Shown here: positions 14,534 to 21,796 of the stretch, piece by piece
Position numbering within the stretch: the stretch's first letter is position 1
How the letters are laid out: every line of letters begins with the position of its first letter
Assembly: GCA_024691145.1 (NCBI GenBank)
Contig: JAILNW010000297.1
Coordinates: 1 to 21,796 of the forward strand
From: Lachnospiraceae bacterium
GTDB taxonomy: Bacteria > Bacillota > Clostridia > Lachnospirales > Lachnospiraceae
Direction: 5' to 3'
Length of the DNA stretch: 21,796 bases
Notes under the pieces: model-generated
Databases searched by the model: none
Told to the model about the DNA's origin: nothing
Seen by the model: the letters and a program-made list of their open reading frames with translations, nothing else
Translations under genes and position numbers: made by a program

Positions 14534-16009
14534 TTATTGTAATAAAGATAATATCTGCTGTGGCTTTTCATTTGCCTGTGCAAGCATTGATGTACCTGCC
14601 TGAACAAGAACATTGTACTGAGTATATGTAGCCATCTCACCTGCCATATCAGTATCTTCTATTCTCGATAATGATTCATTCATGTTAAGATCAGAAGTTT
14701 CAAGATTTGATATGGCATGTTCAAGTCTGTTCTGGTACGCACCAAGCTTTGAACGGATGGAAGAAACTCTGGCAATTGCATCACTAACCTGGGAAAGTGC
14801 CTTTTGGGCTCCTTTCTGGGTAGTCATGCTGATATTCTCAATTCCAAGTGTTTCTGATGTTACAGCTGGAATGGTAACATCCATTGTCTGGTATGCATTT
14901 GCTCCTATATGAAGAGACATCGGTCCTGTTCCAAGAACTGTAATATTAGAATCTCCCTTCGTTCCAGGTTTTATAGCCATCTGCATTTCAAATCCATTAT
15001 TATCTGTAACTGTTACTCTGTTTCCACTAACTGTAACTGTAGCAGTTGCCTGAAATCCACCAATTTTGTTACTTTTATCTATGGAAACCTCTGCATTTTT
15101 TCCAAAATCTTTCATCTCTGTAGTTGATAAGCCAAGGAGTCCTGCAAGGTCTTCATTATCACAAAGTACAGATACTTCTTCCTCTGCACCAAAGTTCTGT
15201 GAGATAAACACAAGTGACTGGCCTCCGTTAATATCAAACTCCACAGGAGCATATCCTGCAAGATCTCCTTCATAATCAGCTGCAGGAGGATCAGTTACAC
15301 CAAAGCAATACAGGTTATTATTTGTTGCTGTTTCTCTTATTTTCTGGAAAACCTGCTCATAGGAATCACCTGCTTTAATATCAATTTCTTCGCCATTTAT
15401 ATTAATGTGTCCTGCCTGTGCCTCTGTAATCTTCTTATCAGCAGTACTTCCAGTTCCCATAAGGTTGCCTGTAACGATGGCCTGCTCAGCTTTTTCATTA
15501 ACAGTTATAGAATAACTATTTCCTGAAGCAACTGCGTCTGAAGCAGATATTACTGTAACATTTGAATTATCTGAATAAGACTTTCTGTCTATTGTACCAT
15601 CAAGAAGCTTCTTGCTGTTAAACTCTGTAGCTTCCGAAATTCTGTTAATTTCCTGATTTAATGCGTCTATTTCCTGCTGAATTGACTGTCTGTCTTCAAG
15701 AGTATAAGTACCGTTGGCAGCCTGAACTGCAAGCTCTCTCATTCTCTGAAGGCAGGCTTCAACTTCATCTAAAGCACCTTCTGCTGTCTGAATAACTGAT
15801 ATTCCATCAGAAGCATTATTAGAAGCTTTATTAAGACCGGCAATCTGTGTTCTCATTTTTTCAGATATTGCCATACCTGCGGCATCATCTGCTGCTGAGT
15901 TAATCTTTAAACCAGAAGTAAGTCTTTCAAGACTTTTAGCCATCTTTGTATCGTTTTTATTCAGCTGGTAATTTGATTTTAATGCCGAAATATTATGATT
16001 AATTCTCAT
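14534..16009 (-). CDS. fliC: Flagellin
   Basis: Flagellin is the filament subunit, exported by the flagellar type III system. The 491-residue protein has well-kept N-terminal D0/D1 helices (residues 1-140: RINHNISALKS, LERLTSGLKINSAADDAAGM, LQRMRELAVQAANGT) and C-terminal D1/D0 (about 395-491, ending in LVQAGTSMLAQANEKPQQIL). The centre (141-394) is variable and beta-rich, and includes a FlgIN-like segment (ININGEEIDIKAGDSYEQVF, 202-221). It contains three cysteines (C86, C235, C284), which are uncommon in flagellins. Its ATG lies inside the end of the preceding gene: the ATGAGAATTAA overlap is 11 bases, and the GGAGGA site is part of that gene's coding sequence. Production of flagellin should therefore be tied to translation of the FliK-like protein. 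FliS follows. Confidence 0.97.
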   Translation of the reverse strand: MRINHNISALKSNYQLNKNDTKMAKSLERLTSGLKINSAADDAAGMAISEKMRTQIAGLNKASNNASDGISVIQTAEGALDEVEACLQRMRELAVQAANGTYTLEDRQSIQQEIDALNQEINRISEATEFNSKKLLDGTIDRKSYSDNSNVTVISASDAVASGNSYSITVNEKAEQAIVTGNLMGTGSTADKKITEAQAGHININGEEIDIKAGDSYEQVFQKIRETATNNNLYCFGVTDPPAADYEGDLAGYAPVEFDINGGQSLVFISQNFGAEEEVSVLCDNEDLAGLLGLSTTEMKDFGKNAEVSIDKSNKIGGFQATATVTVSGNRVTVTDNNGFEMQMAIKPGTKGDSNITVLGTGPMSLHIGANAYQTMDVTIPAVTSETLGIENISMTTQKGAQKALSQVSDAIARVSSIRSKLGAYQNRLEHAISNLETSDLNMNESLSRIEDTDMAGEMATYTQYNVLVQAGTSMLAQANEKPQQILSLLQ

Positions 16010-19000
16010 ACTCTTCCTCCATTTCTTTCATACTGACAATCAAAGCCTTAGCAACATCATACAATGCCCTGTTATCATTTCCCTTTGATTCGTCAAATGT
16101 ATCGAACATACTATTTACTTCCTTAAGCACCATATAGTCCATGTGATTTACATTCATGCCATAGTTTCCAACATTATTTCTTATAACACCTTCATGTTCC
16201 TTTATAAAATCTGCAACTTTTCTGGTTTCACAAACAACAAATCCCTTAATATCGCTGTCATTAACCGAAAGAGTTGCCTTTACTGTTCCTATCTTTTCAA
16301 AAGCTGCACTAACCTGAACCTGGCTGTTTTTATTGCCATTATCCACCACCGTAAGATTAATATTAACAATGTCCTCATCAATCATCATTGGCAGTGTATA
16401 ATGATTATTCCTTGCTATGCCCCTTGAAAATGCTATACAGTTCTTAGCCATTGTTAACTCTTTAAACTGTTCACTATTAAGAGGTTTAGCCTCACAATTT
16501 TTAAGAATAAAATCAATACTATTATATAGTTCTAATATACTATTTTTATCGACAATATTATCAGTAATATTATCTGCTATATCACTTAATGCTTCTCTAT
16601 CTTCATCATCATTTATATATGAAATATTGTTCTTATTCTTTTTTCTTCCGAAAAATGAACCGTCATTTTCCAGATTTAGCACTGCTGCCAGATTATTAAT
16701 AGTACAGTCAAGGCCAAGTTTAGAAAGAACAGTATCCTCATCCTTTATCTCTGATAACGTTTGTCTTATATCCTCAAGCTTTCTTGTCTGGTACTCTTTC
16801 TTTGTCTTTTCATTTTCCTCGGAATAATCTACAAGCAGCTCACTTACAAGTTCAATATTCATATCCATAAAGTCCGGTCTTTCATCCTTCAATGTTTTTA
16901 AGGCTTCAGGACTTATATTATCACTTATTCTTTCTGCAAATGCCCTGTTAATCTGATAGGATATGGATTTTTCATCGACTACCACCTGTTCTTTTATAAC
17001 AGAATTATCATCTATATTAATGTCCATACCCTCTGCTTTTCTTGATCTGTAATTAGTTAACAGATTTGAAAGGGTTAATTCCATATCAGCGTTAACAGCT
17101 GCACCAATTACAGCTCCGTCTGATTTTTTTACTGCATTTACAAGTCTGAAAATTCCAACAAAGCTTTCTCTTTCCTCAGCTGACAGTTCTTTATTATTAT
17201 CAAGTTCCCATAAGAATTTTCCATAATTATCATCATAGGATTCTTTTTCATACTGAGGTTTTGAAAGTTCCATGCTAAGGTCATCTATTTTCATCTCATA
17301 AGGATTAATATTATCCTTTATCATGGTAACCACATTTCTTGGAGTCATCTTTTCTATAACTGAAGTTACCTTCATATCATAATGCTTGATATTTTCTATG
17401 GAACTCTTATCTATATGCATACTGTTATAGGCAAGTATTCGTACAGCCCTCTGGTTAATTGCCGTATCTTCAAGTCCCACATCTTCAAGTATATCTTTAA
17501 TATTAGAAAATGCTTTATTAATGCTGTCTCCCATGTCTTTTCTTGGTTTTGTCATAAGAGTTTCATAATACTCTGCCTTATTAACATCAACTGCTTCAGT
17601 ATGAAGCTGCCTTAATGTTATTGTATCCTGCACAGATACTGTTTTCGCAACTATACTTACTGAGGATTGTTTAATTATACTAACAGCCTCATTTACCTGA
17701 CTATTAAGTTTAATATCCTCTGAAGAAAGTTCTTTCATATCAGAAATGTCTTTTAACTGCTCAACCAGGCTGCTTATAGACTGAGTTCTTATATCGACTC
17801 CATTGTAGGACATTTTTGCACATGCATCGTAACTCATCATAAGTCTTATTTCATCCAGCTGAATATGTATGTTACTTACCTTTTCCTGATTATTCTCATT
17901 AATATAACTTACATTTTGCACATTTGTTACATTTGCAACTATATTTCTTTGTGCAAATGATAATGTGCTGATGCTTATAACCTGCATGTTATCTACAGCA
18001 TATCCTATTGCATCATCAGTAACAGCTGACACTTCATTTTCTATGCTTTCAAATCTGTCCATAGTAAAGGACAAATCAATTTCATTAACATCTATCCCGT
18101 CTTTTATGGCATACAGTACAGGCTCTACAAGATCCTCTGTCTTTAAATCATTAATATTATTAACCATTTCAAGTCGGTTAAGTTTATCTAAGTCAAGGGG
18201 AATATCATTATCTATAAGCCATCTTGCCTTTTCTACATTATCATCATTTATTTCAAGACCTGCGTCATTTATAATGTTTTCAACCTGTTCTCTTAATTGT
18301 CCAAAGTCTTCATCACTTATGCTTGTCTTCTCTAGGTTTGAACCACAGTGCAATGCCTTATAAATATTACCCACCGTTAATGGCATATCATTTTCCACAA
18401 GATACTTCTTTGCTGCAAGATCAACTATATCAGCGCCTCCGCCTGAAAATGGAATGTTAAGCAGTTTTGCAATATCATTCATCATTTTATCCACAATACT
18501 GTCAAACCATACTCCATAGTCATTAGCATCTTCAAAATTGTTAATTTCTTCACCTGTATCTGTGGATAACTCTTCGCCCTCCGTCAGGTTATCCACATTT
18601 TTTCCCGAACTTTTTTCTGTTAACAGGTTATCTATCGAACTTCTTAGTTCGTCAGGATTCATCTGTTCTATAAGTTTACCATCACTCTCTAATTGCTGTA
18701 TGTCCTTTGAATCAAGAACAACCACCTGCCTTGACAGCCTGTCAAATCTGTTGTTATTCACAAAGGCACCCTGACTGTCTTCGTTTGTTTTAATCTGTTC
18801 TTTTTTTGGTTTCTTATAATTTGATTTTTCCAATGACTCTGATATATAACCGCCACCAAAAGTTTTATCTGATTTTGTTTCCCTCAGAACAATTCTATCT
18901 TTAGATATATCCATTATCTTGAAGTTTTTTGATCCGCCATCCTTAGCGCTTTTTGCTGTCGATTTCTCAGGTAAAATCTCAGGAAGATTCAGGCTTGTTG

Positions 19001-19016
19001 CATTAATTGCTTTCAT
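15999..19016 (-). CDS. Large flagellar-operon protein with FliK-like C-terminus (possibly DUF6240)
   Basis: The 1005-residue product has no signal peptide or membrane span and is acidic and largely helical. I think it belongs to the Lachnospiraceae family called DUF6240, but only tentatively. A repeated unit is visible: residues 258-318 (KARWLIDNDIPLDLDKLNRL ... VLYAIKDGIDVNEIDLSF) and 519-582 (RAVRILAYNSMHIDKSSIEN ... VVTMIKDNINPYEMKIDDL) share layout, and 199-223 (AKKYLVENDMPLTVGNIYKA) is a half copy. Residues about 868-965 resemble the C-terminal domain of the hook-length protein FliK (VSAAFEKIGTVKATLSV, VADFIKEHEGVIRNNVGNYG). The start is ATG at 19016, after AGGAGGAGAT. Its end overlaps the flagellin start by 11 bases. 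A candidate sigma-28-like promoter precedes it. A role in filament or hook assembly is inferred from the operon and the C-terminus; FliK orthologues are normally next to hook genes, so this may be a paralogue. Confidence 0.8.
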   Translation of the reverse strand: MKAINATSLNLPEILPEKSTAKSAKDGGSKNFKIMDISKDRIVLRETKSDKTFGGGYISESLEKSNYKKPKKEQIKTNEDSQGAFVNNNRFDRLSRQVVVLDSKDIQQLESDGKLIEQMNPDELRSSIDNLLTEKSSGKNVDNLTEGEELSTDTGEEINNFEDANDYGVWFDSIVDKMMNDIAKLLNIPFSGGGADIVDLAAKKYLVENDMPLTVGNIYKALHCGSNLEKTSISDEDFGQLREQVENIINDAGLEINDDNVEKARWLIDNDIPLDLDKLNRLEMVNNINDLKTEDLVEPVLYAIKDGIDVNEIDLSFTMDRFESIENEVSAVTDDAIGYAVDNMQVISISTLSFAQRNIVANVTNVQNVSYINENNQEKVSNIHIQLDEIRLMMSYDACAKMSYNGVDIRTQSISSLVEQLKDISDMKELSSEDIKLNSQVNEAVSIIKQSSVSIVAKTVSVQDTITLRQLHTEAVDVNKAEYYETLMTKPRKDMGDSINKAFSNIKDILEDVGLEDTAINQRAVRILAYNSMHIDKSSIENIKHYDMKVTSVIEKMTPRNVVTMIKDNINPYEMKIDDLSMELSKPQYEKESYDDNYGKFLWELDNNKELSAEERESFVGIFRLVNAVKKSDGAVIGAAVNADMELTLSNLLTNYRSRKAEGMDINIDDNSVIKEQVVVDEKSISYQINRAFAERISDNISPEALKTLKDERPDFMDMNIELVSELLVDYSEENEKTKKEYQTRKLEDIRQTLSEIKDEDTVLSKLGLDCTINNLAAVLNLENDGSFFGRKKNKNNISYINDDEDREALSDIADNITDNIVDKNSILELYNSIDFILKNCEAKPLNSEQFKELTMAKNCIAFSRGIARNNHYTLPMMIDEDIVNINLTVVDNGNKNSQVQVSAAFEKIGTVKATLSVNDSDIKGFVVCETRKVADFIKEHEGVIRNNVGNYGMNVNHMDYMVLKEVNSMFDTFDESKGNDNRALYDVAKALIVSMKEMEEEYEN

Positions 19017-19049
19017 CTTTATCTCCTCCTGTTATTAAATTTGATATTT

Positions 19050-19077
19050 ATTTCGACATTTTAGAAAGGTTTCTTTA
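19050..19077 (-). promoter_or_regulatory. Candidate sigma-28-like promoter of the flagellin operon
   Basis: On the minus strand TAAA (19074-19077), a 16-base spacer and GTCGAAAT (19050-19057) resemble the flagellar sigma-28/sigma-D pattern TAAA-N15-GCCGATAA, with one extra spacer base and the CGA core kept. It lies about 35 bases before the ATG of the first operon gene, the right place for flagellin control. Confidence 0.5.
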
Positions 19078-19105
19078 TATTAATGATTTTTAATAGATAA
19101 GAGAA

Positions 19106-19139
19106 AGAGAGTTTTGCAAATGAAATTACAAAACTCTCT
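19106..19139 (-). terminator. Hairpin terminator after the zinc-ribbon operon
   Basis: AGAGAGTTTTG and CAAAACTCTCT form an 11-bp perfect stem with a 12-base loop, followed by a T/C-rich run. It lies 19 bases past the stop at 19158. The T-run is broken by C, so strength is uncertain. Confidence 0.7.
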
Positions 19140-19157
19140 ATATTTACTAGATATTTA

Positions 19158-19871
19158 TTATTCTACAGTTTCCTGACCAGGTTCTTCCTGCTTTATTTCT
19201 TCAACAGGTTCTTCCTGTTTTATTTCTTCAACAGTTTCTTCTTGCTCTATCTTTGCTCCACATGAAGTACAGAATTGATTATCAGCTTTTACCACAGCAC
19301 CACACTTAGGACATTTTCTGGCATTTTCATCAATAGCTGCAGTTTCTTTAACTGAATCTTTAACTTTTTCCATGATTTCTTCGCTTAATAATTCCGTACT
19401 AAGCAGAAGTTTCTTTTTATATAGCATCCAGCTTAATATTGCGACTATAATCCACAAAATTATGTTAATTTTAAATGTAAGTGTTGTTTTTGCAATACAT
19501 CTCTCTTCTTCAGCCTTGCTGTTTATACCATGTCTTAATACAAACCATATAACAATGTCTATAACTGAAAGAGCCAAGAATACCTTACTGATTAACTTCT
19601 GATTATCCTTATATTTTTTTACATATAGCATTACAAGCATTGCAATTGGAATTAATAATAAAATATATACAATAGGCTGTGCATTAGCAATAGTTCCAAA
19701 TGATGGACTTTTAATTCCTTCTGCAACATTGCTTGCACTAATCTTCATTTCCTGGCTTGAGCATGATACAACAAATGTTGGTATAAAAAATATTATCATG
19801 CAGATAAAACATATAAGCTTTAAAGTACGTCTTACTGACAGCTTAACTGTTTTGTTTTCTTCTTGATTCAT
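19158..19871 (-). CDS. Membrane protein with C-terminal zinc ribbon
   Basis: This 237-residue protein is not a family I can name. It has a Lys/Arg-flanked first span (about 17-37), then spans near 67-84, 97-112 and 134-151. A cytoplasmic-looking helix follows, then a zinc ribbon with CPKC (187-190) and CTSC (201-204), a four-Cys structural zinc site. The last 27 residues are an acidic tail with two exact-register copies of a 9-residue unit (VEEIKQEEP). The ATG at 19871 follows AGGAGA by a normal distance. It begins 22 bases after another zinc-ribbon gene, so the two are probably one operon. Four-Cys ribbons on membrane proteins of this group are common in Lachnospiraceae, often without known function. 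Confidence 0.8.
   Translation of the reverse strand: MNQEENKTVKLSVRRTLKLICFICMIIFFIPTFVVSCSSQEMKISASNVAEGIKSPSFGTIANAQPIVYILLLIPIAMLVMLYVKKYKDNQKLISKVFLALSVIDIVIWFVLRHGINSKAEEERCIAKTTLTFKINIILWIIVAILSWMLYKKKLLLSTELLSEEIMEKVKDSVKETAAIDENARKCPKCGAVVKADNQFCTSCGAKIEQEETVEEIKQEEPVEEIKQEEPGQETVE
19180..19233 (-). repeat. 27-bp tandem repeat in the zinc-ribbon gene
   Basis: Two 27-base units (19180-19206 and 19207-19233) differ at one base and encode the repeated acidic VEEIKQEEP unit. A diverged third unit is discernible just beyond 19233. Confidence 0.85.
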
Positions 19872-19893
19872 TATTATTTCTCCTAAACTTTAG

Positions 19894-21603
19894 TTATTTT
19901 ACAAGTTCTTTTACAGCATCTGATATTTCAACTTTACAACCAATTATATCTTCAAACATTTCCTTATATAACAATGCTGTATCATTATATCCAACTATAT
20001 AATGATATAAGTATACCTTAATCCTACCCCTTTCATGTACTTCATCATAATCCCACTCACCATCTGGATACTTCCTAATAAGGTCAAATTCAATAGGAAT
20101 ATACGTCGTTCCTTGTACCCCCTCATAATTATAAGATACTTTATACACAACTCCATACCAGTTTTTATTTCCAGATTTACCATCAGCCTTATTTTTATAA
20201 CGTAAATAATCACCTATATACTCTGGTTCAGATACAGCATTACGAAAATGTTCACCCGATGCATCATTCATAAAATAATCATCTAGATCATTTTTTGCCG
20301 CCTCTTTGAAATATTCTTTATCGTTATCAGACATCTCCGCCATTGTCTTTGTTACATCACAATATGCATAACGTTCAAAGTATCCAGCTGCTTCAATATT
20401 TTCATTTTTTCCTACTTCACCAATACAATCCCTATAAAATTTAAGGTCATCATCATAAAGTAGATATGCAGAAAATAATCCATGTTTCTCTATTATAGAA
20501 ATATTTTCCTCATCGTAAGAAAATTTTCCTTTTTGATCTTTTTTTACATTTTTTATACAAACTGGTAAATATACAGTTTTAGATTCAGTAGTCCTGTCTC
20601 CTTTATAAACATAATAGAGTTCATTACCTTCATCTACAATATGAATAATATGTCCACAATCCTCTAAATTTTCAATGAGCATTGATCTCTCTGTAATATA
20701 CTCATTTACTTTATCATTTGCTATTTTTTCAAGTTTCTTAGCAAGCTTATCATCTAACTGTGAATAACTAGATACATATTCTTCTAATCCGCTTACCTTG
20801 TATTTTTTTGATGTTGCTTTTGGTGCATTACCATATTTTTCCATATAGTACTCGTCATCAGTATTTATTAAACTGACTTTAACAACATCACCATTTTTTA
20901 AACCACTAGTTTTATCACATTTAAAATCACTTGAAGAAAATTTTCCACTTTCAATTTCAACTTCTCCGTTTGGAGATATTCCTGAAAATTCAACTTCTAA
21001 ATCTGCGAACATATCTATTTTTCCAGCTTTTTTTAATTTTGAAACCTTATATGTACCATTCTTATACTTTATCTTGCAGTCAAAGTTCTTATCAAAATCC
21101 TCGTCGATTTCCCATGTATAAGCTACTTTGTCTCCATTTGATAACTTTTCATCCTTATCAACTTTAATGCTTATGCACTCTTCAAGCAAATCTGCTGCTG
21201 TAATTCCAAAATACCCTCCAAGTTCACTCAATTCTTTTTTATCAGAACCTTTAAGTTTAATCTTGTCTCCATACTTTGTTTCTATGGCTTTCCAGTCAAC
21301 AGTTGCATTTATAGTTCCATATCCATTGGAACCCTCTTCTTCAATTTTAAGATACTTATTAAGATTGATTGTATTATTAGCATTAGACACAATACATATA
21401 ATCACAATAAGAGCAACTATCGCAGCTGCACCGCCTATTAAGACCTTCTTAGGAAGTCCCTTAACTTTACTAATTACATTTGCTGCAGTCTGTTTTGCCT
21501 TTTCTGTGTTAATACCACTTTCAACTTTTTCTAGTGGATTACCACAACTCTTACAAAACTTTGCACCTTCTTCATTTTCTGTTCCACATTTTCCACAAAA
21601 CAT
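19894..21603 (-). CDS. Zinc-ribbon, single-span membrane protein with large extracytoplasmic domain
   Basis: The 569-residue product opens with a zinc ribbon (C3, C6, C17, C20: CGKCG ... CKSCG), then a Lys-rich linker and one membrane span (about 54-73, LIGGAAAIVALIVIICIV). Nearly 500 hydrophilic residues follow, which should lie outside the membrane. These contain beta-rich stretches with Ig-like spacing (about 80-290), a helix (KKLEKIANDKVNEYITERSM) and a C-terminal domain with several Tyr-rich strands (about 300-565). The layout resembles zinc-ribbon/TcaA-like envelope proteins of Firmicutes, but I cannot name the extracellular domains. The ATG at 21603 follows AGGAGG by 8 bases. It is the first gene of a two-gene operon with a strong promoter. 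Confidence 0.85.
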   Translation of the reverse strand: MFCGKCGTENEEGAKFCKSCGNPLEKVESGINTEKAKQTAANVISKVKGLPKKVLIGGAAAIVALIVIICIVSNANNTINLNKYLKIEEEGSNGYGTINATVDWKAIETKYGDKIKLKGSDKKELSELGGYFGITAADLLEECISIKVDKDEKLSNGDKVAYTWEIDEDFDKNFDCKIKYKNGTYKVSKLKKAGKIDMFADLEVEFSGISPNGEVEIESGKFSSSDFKCDKTSGLKNGDVVKVSLINTDDEYYMEKYGNAPKATSKKYKVSGLEEYVSSYSQLDDKLAKKLEKIANDKVNEYITERSMLIENLEDCGHIIHIVDEGNELYYVYKGDRTTESKTVYLPVCIKNVKKDQKGKFSYDEENISIIEKHGLFSAYLLYDDDLKFYRDCIGEVGKNENIEAAGYFERYAYCDVTKTMAEMSDNDKEYFKEAAKNDLDDYFMNDASGEHFRNAVSEPEYIGDYLRYKNKADGKSGNKNWYGVVYKVSYNYEGVQGTTYIPIEFDLIRKYPDGEWDYDEVHERGRIKVYLYHYIVGYNDTALLYKEMFEDIIGCKVEISDAVKELVK

Positions 21604-21717
21604 CTAATTGTCCTCCTTAAATCTACCCATATAGTTTCATTTATTGTGTCATTTTATGTACAATTCCTTTATTTATCTGATATTTATAAATATTTGTACC
21701 TTGACCCAACAATTTTA

Positions 21718-21746
21718 ATGATACAATACAATATCATGATTGTCAA
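21718..21746 (-). promoter_or_regulatory. Promoter of the zinc-ribbon operon
   Basis: TTGACA (21741-21746), a 17-base spacer and TATCAT (21718-21723) on the minus strand are near consensus. The leader would be about 105 bases and includes a 14-base perfect AT palindrome (21680-21693) of doubtful meaning. The remaining bases to the window edge show no gene. Confidence 0.8.
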
Positions 21747-21796
21747 CTATAGATATATAGTTTTCATTAATTTAATATTTCGTAATTGTTGCTGTA

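Noticed and set aside
21782..21796. A 15-base exact match between the right edge and 10547-10561
   Set aside because: The copy in the chemoreceptor encodes a membrane span (Val/Ile/Ala-rich). The match is short, AT-rich and has no flanking similarity, so it is probably chance.

Overview
The window looks like a chromosomal segment of a low-GC, motile, spore-forming Gram-positive anaerobe, most likely a member of the Lachnospiraceae (Butyrivibrio/Roseburia/Lachnospira/Eubacterium-like). This rests on the AT-rich composition, strong AGGAGG ribosome binding sites, a spoIID-spoIIQ sporulation pair, a flagellin-fliS operon, a DUF975-type membrane protein, zinc-ribbon membrane proteins and a starch-binding surface protein. 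Family calls were made by eye from translated sequence; no database search was run.

Layout, left to right. Almost everything is on the minus strand. Positions 1-1762 hold the 5' part of a large gene that runs off the left edge (Asn-rich N-terminus, one membrane span, then CBM25-like and Ig-like modules). It follows a polytopic membrane protein of unknown function (1780-2604). Next comes a DUF975-like membrane protein with an unusual acidic, repeat-containing insert (2749-3834), then clpB (4029-6608). Then come the sporulation pair spoIID (7624-8493) and a SpoIIQ-like degenerate LytM protein (6749-7570), and an sppA-RDD gene pair (10262 down to 8576). One gene, a chemoreceptor (10454-12442), is on the plus strand. 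It converges on a DUF4143-type AAA ATPase (12523-13770), whose promoter is embedded in a striking cluster of palindromes.

The right third is a flagellar filament operon: a 1005-residue protein with a FliK-like C-terminus, then flagellin (11-nt overlap) and fliS, ending at a GAAA-tetraloop terminator. A candidate sigma-28-like promoter lies upstream. The right end carries two zinc-ribbon membrane proteins in one operon behind a strong promoter (21718-21746).

Functional themes are stress proteolysis and disaggregation (ClpB, SppA), sporulation engulfment (SpoIID/SpoIIQ), motility and taxis (flagellin, FliS, the FliK-like protein, the MCP) and several envelope proteins with one cytoplasmic module, one membrane span and an extracytoplasmic region. 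No rRNA, tRNA, CRISPR array or insertion sequence was recognised. The least explained items are the FliK-like giant translationally coupled to flagellin, the starch-binding surface protein with a low-complexity N-terminus, and the palindrome cluster in front of the ATPase gene.
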